Below are positions 34,665-46,020 of a stretch of 64,000 nucleotides of DNA, one piece after another. The stretch is from Crotalaria pallida (taxonomy: Eukaryota; Streptophyta; Magnoliopsida; Fabales; Fabaceae), in contig CM075652.1 of the NCBI GenBank assembly GCA_037953625.1, positions 75,235,501 through 75,299,500 of the forward strand, read 5' to 3'. Position 1 is the stretch's first letter. Each line of letters opens with the position of its first letter. Below the pieces are notes generated by a model. The model did no database searches. It had not been told where the DNA came from and saw only the letters and a program-made list of their open reading frames with translations. A program made the translations under genes and the position numbers.

Positions 34665-34949
34665 TACTTCATTCGATCTCATTTATAAGCAAAAAAAAAA
34701 AAGAAAAAAAAGAAGGACAATCCACTAATATAAGTAAAATTTAACAAACTTTTTATTTCCAATACAATTATTCCTAAAATATTCTCATAATGTGTTTAAG
34801 TTATTAAATTTTTGTTTCATTCCCAATTTAAATTTACTAAAATAGTCTATTTTTGTTTTATGAATTTGAGAAAATTAAATACACTCAACTAATTTCCTTA
34901 ATAAGTGTAAATTAGTTATTTTTGCTTAAAAATGAGACTGGAGAGAGTA
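34665..34949. mobile_element. MITE, Stowaway-like family M1, copy A
   Basis: The left end TACTTCATTCGATCTCATTTATAAGC pairs with the right end GCTTAAAAATGAGACTGGAGAGAGTA as imperfect inverted repeats, with TA at the ends. About 285 bp, no coding sequence. Confidence 0.6.
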
Positions 34950-35083
34950 CATTTTTTTAAACTTAAAAAAATCAGTGTAACACTACAATTTTACTCCCTT
35001 AACTTGCGTGAGAAATTTAACAAATATATTATGTCACATTGATAAATAAAGGATAAATAAGAGGAAAAAAATAAATGCATAAT

Positions 35084-35084
35084 A

Positions 35085-35118
<34 letters not shown>
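35084..35118. repeat. AT microsatellite
   Basis: About 17 AT units in AT-rich DNA between MITE copies. Confidence 0.9.
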
Positions 35119-35122
<4 letters not shown>

Positions 35123-35203
35123 AATTTATAAATAAAACCAAATAATTTTATAAAAAAAGACTTATAAATAAGAGGGAAGGGAATATTTAATACATTTAGC
35201 AAG

Positions 35204-35700
35204 TACTCCTTCTAGCATGAAATATAAGCAAAAAAACATATTTTTACTGTTTTAAAATATAAACAAAACTAACAAATTTTCTTAAATTTTACTCCCTCTA
35301 GCTTGAAATATAAGAAAAAAAATATTTCTTTTGGTTTAAAATATAAGCAAAACTAACCAACTTTCTTAAATTTTATTTCATTCCCAATTCAACTTTCCTA
35401 AAACATTCCTAGAAAATTGTTATCTTATTTAATTTTTGTTTCATTATAAGCGTAAAATTAGTTAAAGTTGCTTATAATTTGAGCCGAAGGGAGTACTATA
35501 TTTCATTTGCAATACTACTTTTCTAAAACATCCCTAAAAAATTGTTATCTTATTTAATTTATGTTTCATTCTCAATGCAACTTTCCTAAAATACCTCTAT
35601 TCTTTTATAAATTTTAAAAAATTAAATACAATTAACTAACCTCTTTAATAAGCGTAAAATTAATTATTTTTGCTTATAATTTGAATGAGACGAAGTAGTA
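35204..35700. mobile_element. MITE family M1, copy B, interrupted by copy C
   Basis: Left end TACTCCTTCTAGCATGAAATATAAGC, right end GCTTATAATTTGAATGAGACGAAGTAGTA. The two halves (35204-35289 and 35496-35700) join at a TA where copy C is inserted. The joined flanks match the interior of copy C. Confidence 0.6.
35290..35495. mobile_element. MITE family M1, copy C, nested in copy B
   Basis: Ends TACTCCCTCTAGCTTGAAATATAAG and GCTTATAATTTGAGCCGAAGGGAGTA form inverted repeats with TA target bases. About 206 bp. A MITE inserted into an older copy of its own family. Confidence 0.65.
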
Positions 35701-35785
35701 AGTAAAATTATCGAGAGCATGACAAAACTGTTGTAGCTTTATCTTTCATACCACTCTTCAAACTTCAAACTACGCAAGCAGAAAG

Positions 35786-36060
35786 TACTGCTTTCATTCT
35801 TAAATATAAGATTTTTTGATACTTTTATTTTGTTCCTATTTATAAGATCCTTTAACAATTTTTAATGATCATTAATTACTTTTTTCCACAAACACCCCTA
35901 TTCATTTAACACTTTTTAGATTCCCAATAATATTAATAGGGGTAATTTTGAAAATACATATCAAAAGTTCACATTTCCTTTACAATTAACTAAATTATTT
36001 CACTTTCTTAATAGACGTGAAATGTCCAAAAGGGACCTATATTTAGGGACAGAGGGAGTA
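35786..36060. mobile_element. MITE family M2, copy 1
   Basis: Starts TACTGCTTTCATTCTTAAATATAAG and ends ATATTTAGGGACAGAGGGAGTA. It is nearly colinear with 58504-58780 (shared CCTATTTATAAG, AATATTAATAGGGGTAATTTT and CTTTCTTAATRGACGTGAAAT segments). Stowaway-like TA ends; about 275 bp; no ORF. Confidence 0.75.
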
Positions 36061-36081
36061 AATACTAAAATAATAATCATA

Positions 36082-37014
36082 GACTTTTTCTTTTTGAACC
36101 CTCTCATTACTTGTTGGCTCCCATTTGGGTTTTTATGGACGAAGTTTCCCTTTATTTACCGCCTGGAACAAGGCGGAAGAACCTTCCCGATTTTAACAAG
36201 GCAGAAGAGTTTCCCGATTTTAACAAGACAGAAGAGAAATATATCAGTTTCCGACTCATGCAAATCGTAAAATGTTCCGACTTTTAAAAGGCGGTAATAA
36301 AATAGATATTTCCGACTTTTAACAGTAGGAAAAAATTCGTTCCTTTGCCTCGGTTCTCTAATGATGAGGCCATTTTTTGTGACGAAGAAACAAGAGAGAA
36401 TGAGAGACAGAGAGAAGCAAATGACTTTATGAGAGAGAATAGAGAGAAGATATCTAATGAAGTCTTGAGATCTACCCAAGTTAACGTTGCCACCAGTTTC
36501 AAAAAGCATAACTTGGACAACTCATCACATTTATTCGGGTCCAATGAGCTCACGCATATAGCCCCACGCGTTGACAGCACATCTGTCTCAACACAAGATT
36601 CCATGCATTCTGCTGAACCATTGGATCTTCTGGGCACATCTCACTCTCAACCGTTGATGCCTTATCAAGAATCAGATCATATCTCAAAGCAATCCAATAT
36701 GGTTAAAAAACTTGATTTTTTTTCTTTTTCTTGATTTTTTATTGCCTACTCGGTTTTTGTCTTTTTTTTTTTGGAATTGTGTTTGCAATTGTTTCCGACC
36801 GTTAAAAGTCGGAAATATCTATTTTATTACCGCCTCTTAAAAGTCAGAACATTTTACGATTTGCATAAGTCGAAAATTGATATATTTATCTTTCGCCTTG
36901 TTAAAATCGGGAAACTCTTCCGCCTTGTTTCAGGCGATAAATAAAGGGCAACTTCGTCCATAAAAACCCAAATGGGAACCAATGAATAATGAGGGGGTTA
37001 AAAAAGAAAAATTC
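36082..37014. mobile_element. MULE-like element with long inverted repeats and captured DNA
   Basis: Long terminal inverted repeats: about 36082-36335 against 36785-37014, roughly 230-250 bp, imperfect. Outer ends are GACTTTTTCTTTTTGAACCC and the complement of GGTTAAAAAAGAAAAATTC. TAATCATA is duplicated on both sides (36074-36081 and 37015-37022). Eight matching bases with a possible decayed ninth, plus the long repeats, fit a non-autonomous Mutator-like element. No transposase is present. The middle holds unrelated, coding-like sequence. Confidence 0.75.
36340..36734 (+). pseudogene. Captured coding-like fragment in the MULE
   Basis: A frame of about 130 codons without an ATG at its start (first in-frame Met is inside). 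It is rich in charged residues (RENERQREANDFMRENREK) and then Ser/His-rich. It lacks any motif I recognise. It lies between the inverted repeats, as host-gene fragments do in Pack-MULEs. The source gene is unknown; a chance ORF is possible. Confidence 0.45.
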
Positions 37015-37166
37015 TAATCATATATCATAGTGAAACAAGTAATAATAAGCAGGCAGAACAATTATTCGGAAGAAAAATATATTGAATTTGGTTATATCTT
37101 ATTTAAAACCTTCATTAGCTACGACCACCTTCTAAAGCAAAAAGACTAGTCCTCCATTGCATTCAT

Positions 37167-38941
37167 CTAATTTATTTTCTCTAGTGCCTTGGATATCTTC
37201 ATTGATTTAAGCTCTTCCATCAATTGCACCAAGTTGTTGTAAGATGATCCACCTACACATGTAGCTCTCTTAGCAGAATCACTAAGCTTTCTTGCTCTCT
37301 TCCTCATTTCTTTGCTCTCCTCTCCACTTCCCATCAACACCTTAACCGCATTTGTGATCTCATCTCTGCTCACCATTGCACCATCATGATCATCAGTGTC
37401 TGTCCAAAACTTATTTATTTTAGACCCAACAGGGACTCCAACCTTCAACACATTGACAAGTAATTTCTCATTGTAAAATTGCTCCGCGAACATAGGCCAC
37501 GTGATCATTGGCAAACCAACACTCACGCTTTCGAGAATGGAGTTCCAACCACAGTGCGTCACGATTCCTCCTATTGCATGGTGCTTCAATATGAGCACCT
37601 GCGGTGCCCAATTCCATATGATATAGCCCTTATTGCTTTCTTTCATCCTTTGCTCAAAACCTTGTGGCAAACTCTCTCCATCATCATCATTTCCATCCAT
37701 ATTTCGAACCACCCAGATGAAGTCATGGCCAGAATTTTCAAGCCCGTTAGCGATTTCAACAAGCTGAGAATGAGGGAGCCTAGATATGCTTCCAAAACTT
37801 ACATACAATACAGACTCATCTTGCTTCAAGTTAAGCCAATTTAGCCACTCTGCCTCTTCTTGAAGCTCCTTCTTTTCTCCATCGTACTCTTTTCGATTTT
37901 TATCATTGGGCATACTTAACCAAATTACACATGCCAAGAAAAGTAGTTAGTTTTATGAATTCTATGTGAATATATTATAACATTACAATTTTACCCTTTC
38001 AACTTTTCTTGAAAAATTTTCATTGATTAATGAACAACAAAAAACACATAAATAATCAAAACATTTAATAAAGTTAAAAAAGAAAAAAAACAATAAATCA
38101 TTCGTATAAATATAAAATAACTTATATTAGGAAGAAAAAAAAAAAAAAAAACCTTCTAAAATAAGAATTAGATGGAGTACCTATTAAACCAAGCTGAAAC
38201 AGGTCCTACACTCCAAGATTTGACACCTATCAAGCTCTTATAAAGTTGCTCATACTCACCTTCGAGTTCATGAAAGCTGTTGCACAGAGTTCCATAGCTT
38301 CTTCTCTCTGATTCCAATATTGCTACACACACTTCATCGAATTCCGTTTTATTCTTATTTCTAAGAAAATCTTCTAACTCCAGCGTCGTCATCTCTATAT
38401 TATGCGGAAGTTCAGGAATTGAAAACTTGTGTGTATCAGAGACTAACCTTTCATGAGGCTTGTGCTTCCTAATTGAATAGGTGGCACAGCCGGCAAAATA
38501 TCCCGAGGTGTTATAACAAAGCCTTGGGATGCCTAGTTTAGCTGCTGATTCCACTGTCTTGTGATAAAACATATCTGTGACCAGACAATCTGGTTGCAAA
38601 TCCTGAAACACATGCTCAATTTGATCTTCGAGCATGGATAGTCCTAGAGCGATTTTACCCAAGATTTCTTGGGAGCTTCCAGATTTAATGTTTTCAGCCC
38701 CGTCAGGGAGACCAACTTGGGCGGCAGGGAATTGAAGCTCATGTATTTGGATGGAGAATCCAGAAGTGAAGTCAGTGTGTATGGTTTGTTGGAATGCCAA
38801 AGCAGTAGCCTTGGTTGCAATGATGGTAACATTAGCACCATGCCTTGCAAATAGCCTTGCTATGTCAACCATGGGTTTCATATGGCCAGGCAGTACAAAT
38901 GGAAGGAAAATAACATTTAGTTGGGATGATGCCATCTCCAA
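37167..38941 (-). CDS. UDP-glycosyltransferase, UGT73-like, two exons
   Basis: Transfers a sugar from a UDP-sugar to a small acceptor in the cytosol. Exon 1 is 38181-38941 (ATG at 38941). The intron is 37915-38180 (266 bp, GT at the donor, AG at the acceptor). Exon 2 is 37167-37914, ending in a stop. Total is 1509 bp, 502 residues, with no frameshift; splicing joins a split codon 254. His20 (PGHMKP) and Asp123 (VTDMF) fit the catalytic dyad. The 44-residue PSPG sugar-donor box spans 356-399, from WAPQ through HCGWNS to FAEQ. Length is normal for plant family 1 enzymes. From memory it most resembles the legume UGT73 group that acts on triterpenoid saponins; the acceptor and sugar cannot be read from sequence. 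It is the only intact host gene here. Confidence 0.9.
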
Positions 38942-38990
38942 GGCAAGTTAGCAATGGAAAAGTAAAGGTTGTGCACTCATTTATTTGCAG

Positions 38991-39006
38991 AATTATAGCT
39001 TAAATA
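38991..39006 (-). promoter_or_regulatory. Possible TATA box of the UGT gene
   Basis: The minus strand reads CATATTTAAGCTATAATT about 50-65 bases upstream of the ATG. Either TATTTAAG or CTATAATT could serve. This would give a very short 5' leader of about 30 bases. Confidence 0.35.
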
Positions 39007-39009
39007 TGT

Positions 39010-39717
39010 GGGGGAAAATGAGGGGGATGGGAGGAAAATGTGTTTGGACATATAAAATTACCTATATGTCTTTCATTTATTCACTTTATTTGATTGTTTT
39101 TTTATTTTTAAAGAAAAATAATTGGAAAAAATAAAGATTTTTTTTTTCGATAAAAAAATTATTTCATATATTTTGGACTCAGAATTTTTATTATATAATA
39201 AAAAAATTGAAGTAAAAAAAATCTTTGGTTATGTTAAATATACATACATGTAAAAAAGAAAAAAAAATATTTATTTCTATTTTGTAAAACAAGGGTTTAG
39301 TTGTCTTTTGACAAATTTGTTGTTTTCTCTCTTCCCTCTTTTCTCTTCAACCATACGAAAGGAAAGAAAACTGAACTTTTCTCTCTTCCCTATTTCTTCA
39401 CACTTTCTCTCATACCAAACAACCCAAAATCTACTTATTTTCTCACTATAATCTCTCTCCCCTATTTCTCATTTTCTCTCTTTCCATTTTTTCTCATGCA
39501 ACCAAAGAAAGCATTAATGTAAAACTTTCTTAATCTATCCTCTTTTAAAGGAAAAATCAGTGTGCACGAATCTTTAGGGATCATCACTGTCGGTGACAAA
39601 TTTTAAAGTCTTATTGATCTATTGGGTGGAGGTTAAATAATTAAAAAATGTCAAATGTCAAATGCTTGAGACGATTAAAAAATGAGCCATGCCAAATGTG
39701 CCACAATATTTTAATTG
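39010..39717. other. AT-rich upstream DNA of the UGT gene
   Basis: No gene. A pyrimidine-rich stretch (39310-39500) gives a low-complexity frame that I do not accept as coding. UGT control elements may lie here, but none can be named. Confidence 0.5.
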
Positions 39718-40221
39718 TTAAATAATTTTTTTGTCATGTATCTTATTTTTGAGGTTTCAATTTGATCATTTATCTTTAAAAAGAGTTAATTTAGCCCTTC
39801 ATGTTTCTGATATTTGTCAATTTTCATCATTTTGTCGTGATGATGTTAAATTTTCATCGAAGTATACTGATTTTGTAATAGGTTTCGATCACTAGAATAT
39901 GCATTTTCTTGTCGAAATCTACATTTTTAATCATATTTGATACTTTGATTGATAAAATTTTAATGTCATTCCATATTTATGGGGTGAAAATTCACTCACA
40001 TTTTTGCCTTTTTTTTTTAAAATTACAAATTACGATGATACAATGGAGATTATGGTGATCAGAAAAAGAATCTTAGGCAAAATCAGTATATTCCAGTGAA
40101 AATTTAACAGTGTCGTCATGACATAATGATGAAATTGACAAACAATAAAAACATATCTAATTAAAAATAAATGACCAAATTGAAATCTAAAAATAAGATA
40201 AAGGAACAAAAGAATATTTAA
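39718..40221. mobile_element. Foldback-type element with long inverted repeats
   Basis: About 200 bp at each end are imperfect inverted repeats. The left arm has GTATCTTATTTTTGAGGTTTCAATTTGATC and GTCAATTTTCATCATTTTGTCGTGA. The complements lie at the right (GACCAAATTGAAATCTAAAAATAAG and TCATGACATAATGATGAAATTGAC). Outer ends share TTAAATA. No transposase and no clear target duplication; the superfamily is undecided. Confidence 0.6.
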
Positions 40222-40904
40222 ACCTTTTTTAATTTACTGTATGACACTTTGGCATTTGTTTGCGAAGTCCGTGAAACATCGAAGATCGAAGATTTTCATC
40301 CAAGATGAATATAAGACTGATTTTAATGTATAAGATTGACCGTTAATCTCTAGTAAAGAAACTTACTGGTTTAGTTCAACATTTTAATATACGTGTTTGT
40401 GTGAAATAAATTAGAAATTCCTGTAAAAACATGGGATGAACAGCTAGCAAGGGTGGTTTGGGAGTTTCGAAATAAAAAAGTAAACAAATTGCACAGGGAA
40501 CCAGGTAGCAAAAGAGCACCACCAAGAGCACGGAAGGATAATTCCAAAATGGCATGTTCATGTTGTTGTTTTGAATATGTTAATAATTTAAGTGTCTTGT
40601 TATGTTCGGGATATTAATAATAAAAAAATAATCATAAATATATATTTTTTTTCATGTTTCAATAATACAAAAAATTATTTTTATTTATAAAGTTTTATGT
40701 TTGCCTTTTTAATAAGTACATTAAAAATATTTGTTAACATTTGCCATATTTTAAAGATGCTTGGGTTTATGGTTTTTCCATAAACCAAATGTTTCGGACT
40801 TATTCCACTTGGCTAGAATAGTAGACAAGAGTAACCTTTCGGGTTTTCTGATTCCCAAAGACCAGGCCACTACATTGTTATTTTTCATGTTCAATGTTTT
40901 TTCG
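40222..40904. other. AT-rich DNA
   Basis: No feature supported. Confidence 0.5.
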
Positions 40905-43340
40905 GTGAAAGAAATAATTCATTATCACTCGTAAAATTTAGAAACAAAAATAAAGGTCATATAGCAAAAACCTTGTCACTTTTTAGGAAGGGTTCAAAGC
41001 TAATGCAAATGTCTGCCACCTAAGGTTAGTTTGTCACTTTCTAGGAAGGGTTCAAACCAGCCAAAGGCCTAGAGTTCAATACAAAAAATAAGAGCTAGAG
41101 TTCCTGACTAATTCTACCAACTAACGAACTATTTGTCCAATCTAAAAAATTAGGAAAACAAAAACTAATCATATGAGCAACCTCTCTTCTAATAGTACTG
41201 AAAATAAGATGCATATTCCTCTTCTGGTTCCTAAATGTGCGGCTATTTCTCTCCTCCTAGATGTGATAAAGTAATGCTGCAAACATAGCATAGACACACT
41301 TGTGCCTGACTTTATCATTGAAAGCATGACGGACCCACTTTGTCCAGTTGTGGTATCTGTATGGCCACTTGTCAATTCCTATCCAAAGACAATAGCAATC
41401 AAGGAGACTACGGCTTCAGTTACATTCAAAAAATAAATGATTCCTAGTCTCAGCAGAAGATAGACATAAACAACAATGATTAGGAATAACCATAAAACAT
41501 GATAACCTGTCCGAGTTTGGAGCTTCCCAAGAGTGGCAAGCCAAGCAATAAAACAATGTTTTTGCACATTCACACTATTCCAAACCATCCTATGCAGAGG
41601 AAAAATCCCTTGTTGGTCCTTGAGCAGGATGTAACCACTCTTGACCGGTACCGTATATATGCCATCTTGAGTCCTACTCCATGTGTCATTACAAAAACCT
41701 GGCCTAAGTTTATCTCTGACTTTTAGAATCTACTTCCAGTGCCACCCAGATCCTTGAGTTGAGTTGCATTGCCATAGGTTTTGCTCCTTTATGTAAACCG
41801 AATGCATCCACCTAACCCAGAGCGTATCTTTCTTCATCGCTAAGTCCCAAACCTGCTTTCCAATTGCTGCAAGGTTCCAGGTGCAGCTGTCCCTGATACT
41901 CAACCCACCATGCTTCCTGCTTTTACATACAGCATCCCAAGCAACATTAGTAGAATAATGACCTGTTTCCTGTTTCCCCCAAAGAAAACCTGTACAAATC
42001 CTCTCAATATCACGCAAGACAGTTTTCGAAATAATAAAAACAGTAGCCCAGTATGAATGAAAACACATAAGAACTGAGTTTATAAGACAACACCTGCCCT
42101 GATACGACAAGTTCCTGGTTTTCCAAGAGTTAATCATCTTAGTCACCTTCTCTACTAGTAAATGGCATGTGGATACAGACCATTTCTTATCAGATAGAGG
42201 TAAACCAAGATATCTGAAAGGGAAGATCCCTTTTTGAAAACCAGTAATCTCAATAAGTTCCTCTTGCCTATGTTGTGGGATACTTGCCATAAAAATAGAG
42301 GATTTCTCATTGCTAGCATGCAAACCTGACATATGTGAAAAAGTATCAAAAGCCTGCCTCAGGATTGTAACACTAGCAGGGTGACCCTTACAAAAAATCA
42401 TCAAATCATCAGCGAAAGCTAAAATGACAAGTCTCATCTCTTTGCAAAGATGATGAAACCTGAAATTTCTATGGTGAGCAGCATGCTGCAAAATTCTGGT
42501 CAAAATTTCCATTGCTAGCACAAAGATAAGGGGGGAAACTGGATCTCCCAGCCTGATTCCTCTAGAACCTGTAAACAAATTTGACTGCTGACCATTCAAC
42601 ATAATAGAGTATGTCACAGTTGTTATACAAGTCATTATCCATCCAATAAAATTCTCAGGAAACCTGTAAGCAATAAGCATTTGCTCAATAAAATTCTAGC
42701 TCAAAGTATCATAGGCCTTCCTAATGTCAATCTTCATCAGACATATGGGGGATGTCCTGCGCCTCCCATACAGCCTAAGCAGGTCCTGTGTAATAAGAAT
42801 ATTGTGCACAATGCTTCTGTCTTTAACAAAAGCGGTCTGGTTATCATGTACAAGGCTAGGCAAAACACAGTTAAGTCTATTACAAAGTATCTTAGTAATG
42901 CATTTATAAACTGAATTATAGCACGCTATAGGTCTAAAGTCCTTAACATTGCATGGACTCTCAACCTTAGGGACCATAACCAAACTAGTTTGGTTTATCT
43001 CCCTCAAAATTCTACCAGAGTGAAAGAACTCCTTCACTGCTGCACAGATATCATCTCCAATAACCTCCCAGGTTTTCTTGAAAAACTTGAGCCATGCCCA
43101 TCTGGACCTGGTTACTTGTCCTGATGAATGGAGAAAATTGTTGCCTTTATTTCATCATTCGTAATCGGCCTGATAAGTCTCAATTGTTGATCCCTATCTA
43201 AGACTACCTAAGATAGCACCCTCTCTAATAACATTCTGATCCAAAGCCCAAGCTCCATAATCAGCCATGAAAAGAGCTCTGTAATAGTCCATAAAAGCAT
43301 TACAAATATCATCTTGCTTCGTAACTGATTTGGGTCTAAT
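40905..43340 (-). pseudogene. LINE copy 2 (RT and zinc-binding domain)
   Basis: Same LINE family as 13040-19155. On minus, the 5' part (43340 to 42696) encodes the finger region (FRPIACYNSVYKCITKILCNRL). The main frame 41730-42680 has GDPVSPLIFVLAMEILTR, the catalytic FADD (LAFADDLMIF) and the LSYQGR motif. The zinc-binding C-terminus lies at 41169-41729 in broken frames. A stop interrupts the KAYDTLS motif region. The 3' UTR with the duplicated CTTCCTAGAAGG dyad is at 40970-41060. Truncated at the 5' end; no endonuclease. It is an intact empty site for the LTR insertion seen in copy 1. Confidence 0.88.
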
Positions 43341-43344
43341 ATAT

Positions 43345-44430
43345 GATGATTTTGAACATTAATTAACTCCCTTTTACTATGGCTTTGGCTTGTTTCTTGA
43401 GTAAATTTAGGATTTTTATTATGTTTTTAGGAAGTTTAGGTAATTTAGAATCCTTGAACTTTTTGATTTGTTTTGGGTTTGATTTCAGGAATTTGAAGCT
43501 TAATTTGATGATTTATGCTATGGAATGGAAAGGAGCTTTGAAGACCATGAGATTAGAGCTGGAATGGAGAAAAATGTTGTTAATAAGTGATGGGGATCAA
43601 TTGCCAGAAGCTGGGGTGAAAAAGTCAGAAATCAATTAATTAATTAAAAGTGCACCAGTTCAGGATGAGTCACGCCCAGGCATGAGAAAGCCACGCCCAG
43701 GCGTGTGTTGTACGTGAATTATTGAACCAGGCGTGTGGAAGCCACGCCCAAGCGCGTGCTATACGTGAATTATTATACCAGGAGTGAAGCCACGCCTAGG
43801 CATGGGTCCTGGGCGCCTGGGTGCGCGTGCTGCGAGTTGGGCCTATCTATTTTGGTTTTTAAGGATTCTGATAGATTTTAGATAGATTTATTTATAGATG
43901 TATTTATAGATTTATCTTTTAGATTTATTTTAGGATTAGCTTTTACTATATATACTAGGATTTAGCATTAGGTTTAGGAGCTTTTAGAGAAAGAGGGAGA
44001 TTGCATATTCTGCACTTCTTTGGAAGAAGAGTTTTAGGTAATTCCTTATTGTCTATGATAGGGAATCCTATTCTATTTCTTCTATTTATTCTTTTAAAAT
44101 GTGTAACTAAAACCTTTTTTTTGTAGTTAGGAACATGGTGGATTTGTATGGATGAGTTTATTTAATTTATGAATTAATGCTTTTCATTCAAACCTATTGT
44201 TCGGTTGTGTTTTAATTCCAATTCATGAAATTGGCCACTTTATGTTTGTTTAGAATCTCTAATCCAACAAGAGACATTTGAGGGTTAGAATAGGTCGTTC
44301 TTCCAAACTTTATAACCACTTAGTTTGTAGACATACATCTAGGGCTTATATGACTTGAATGTTTCAGTGTGCTTAATTAGTGGTTATTCATAGGTCAAAA
44401 TCACTTAAGACATTAAGGGTTCTCATATTG
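43345..44430 (+). mobile_element. Unclassified LTR-like fragment
   Basis: No coding region with a recognisable family. It has an array of CACGCCCAGGCGTG-like words (43675-43800), then a TATA-like TATATATA (43947-43955). An LTR leader-like stretch follows, ending where the Copia fragment begins. It resembles a gypsy (Athila/Tat-like) LTR in style only. The 86-codon frame at 43379-43639 is not credible. Confidence 0.4.
43675..43800. repeat. CCCAGGCG word array with 21/30 bp rhythm
   Basis: Core starts (CCCAGG-like): 43675, 43696, 43726, 43747, 43777 and 43795, with intervals 21, 30, 21, 30 and 18. The 51 bp unit contains TACGTGAATTATT between words. The words are near-palindromic (CGCCCAGGCG). 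About 150 bp downstream is TATATATA. Confidence 0.75.
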
Positions 44431-45670
44431 AATAAGAAACTCTTAGCCTTTGCATGCGCTTTAAATTTTAAATTATATCAAATGGACGTAAAGAGTGTCT
44501 TTCTAAATGGTTTTATAAACGAAGAAGTGTATGTTAGTTAACCCCCTGGTTTTGAAAATTTTGAGCATCCTGATTATGTTTTTAAATTGAAAAAGGCTCT
44601 TTATGGTCTCAAACAAGCTCCTAGAGCATGAGATGAGCGATTGAGAAAAATTTTATTAGAAAAGGATTTTGAAAGAGGGAAGGTTGACAACATGCTTTTT
44701 ATTAAAAAGAAAGGAAATGACATTCTTTTAGTTCAAATTTATGTTGATGATATTATACTTGGTGCTACTAATGAATCCATTTGCAAGGAATTTTCAAGTA
44801 TAATGCAGGAAGAGTTCGAGATGTCTATGATGGGCGAACTGAATTTCTTCCTTGGATTGCAAATTAAACAAGCAAAGGATGGGTTCTTTATTAGTCAAAC
44901 AAAATACTGCAAGGAACTATTGAAAAGATTTGGCATGGACAAGGCCAAGGCAGTTGCAACACCAATGAGAACCACATGCTATCTAGATAAAGATGAAGGA
45001 GGTAAACTTGTTGAACTTAGAAAGTATAGAGGTATGATCGGTTCACTTCTTTATTTAATGGCAAGTAGGCCAGATATCATGTTTAGTGTTTGTATGTGTG
45101 CACTTTTTCAAGCGAATCCAAAAGAAATGCACTTGGTTGCTGTCAAAAGGATAATGAAATACTTATCTGGCACAACCGATATGAGTTTATGGTATCCCAA
45201 AGGTTCCACTTTTAACCTTGTTGGGTATTCCGATTCTAATTTTGCTGGGTGTAAAATAGATAGGAACAGCACGAGCGGCACATGTCATCTCTTAGGCAGT
45301 TCTTTAGTGTCATGGGCTAGTAAGAAGCAGCTGAGGCTGAGTATGTCGCTGCGGGTAGCTGTTGTGCACAAATCTTATAGTTAAAACAGAAACTCCTAGA
45401 CTTTGTGTAAGTCTAGATCACATTCCCATTAAATGTGATAACACTAGTGCAATTAATATTACTAAAAACCCAGTGCAACATTCACGTACAAAGCACATAG
45501 AGATTCGTCATCATTTTATTCGTGATCATATTGCTAAAGGTGATTGTGTGATTGAATATGTGAACACATCTAGGCAGTTAGCTGATATCTTCACGAAACC
45601 GCTTCCGAAAGGAAGCTTCTTTTATATTCGTGGAGAACTTGGCTTAACTTGCGAATCACTAGTAGAGTGA
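44431..45670 (+). pseudogene. pol: SIRE-like Copia RT-RNase H, 5' missing
   Basis: It begins in the middle of RT ([13 protein letters not shown] region, near 44471). Two stops occur early (after VYVS and before DERL), then an open stretch at 44641-45384 with YVDD. RNase H follows with a small deletion after SWASKKQ that shifts the frame; it resumes at 45362-45670 with KCDNTSAINITKNP and ends near LADIFTKPLPKG. The sequence upstream of RT and the 5' LTR are absent. It is close in sequence to the element at 49738-54399. Confidence 0.88.
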
Positions 45671-46008
45671 TTGCATGTCATGCATATTTATTCCCTTGTT
45701 ATTATTAATGTATTTATCTAGTGTTTCAGGGGGATTAGTGTGCATTATACATCCCAATTGCTGCAATTGTGTTCCCTCCATTTTTGATATTGACAAAATT
45801 AAAGGGGGAGAAGAATTATGAGATTATGGCTCAAATATGAAATCTTAACCATTTTTGCCGGGGGAATTTATCATATGTCTTTTACATTTAATCCCTGTTA
45901 ATTGAATTAAATTTCCTAGTTGGGTATTTTTGCTATTGGATTATATTGCTATATATTTGCTTGTTTAACGCTTGTGATGCAGAAAGTCAGGAAGTGTTTG
46001 TCATCATC

Positions 46009-46020
46009 AAAAAGGGGAAG
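46009..46020 (+). other. Copia polypurine tract
   Basis: AAAAAGGGGAAG follows ATCATC and directly precedes the TG of the LTR at 46021. The element ending at 56810 has the same context. Confidence 0.75.

Noticed and set aside
36345..36347. Start codon of the MULE-internal frame
   Set aside because: The triplet is TTG, not ATG, so the frame is treated as a fragment, not as a gene with a defined start.
38168..38180. The UGT exon 1 frame continuing to a stop at 38168 as a short 257-residue protein
   Set aside because: The GT donor at 38180 and the AG acceptor at 37915 join the two frames exactly, restoring a full-length family protein.
39301..39522. 73-codon frame upstream of the UGT gene
   Set aside because: Low-complexity pyrimidine-rich DNA without a conserved motif.
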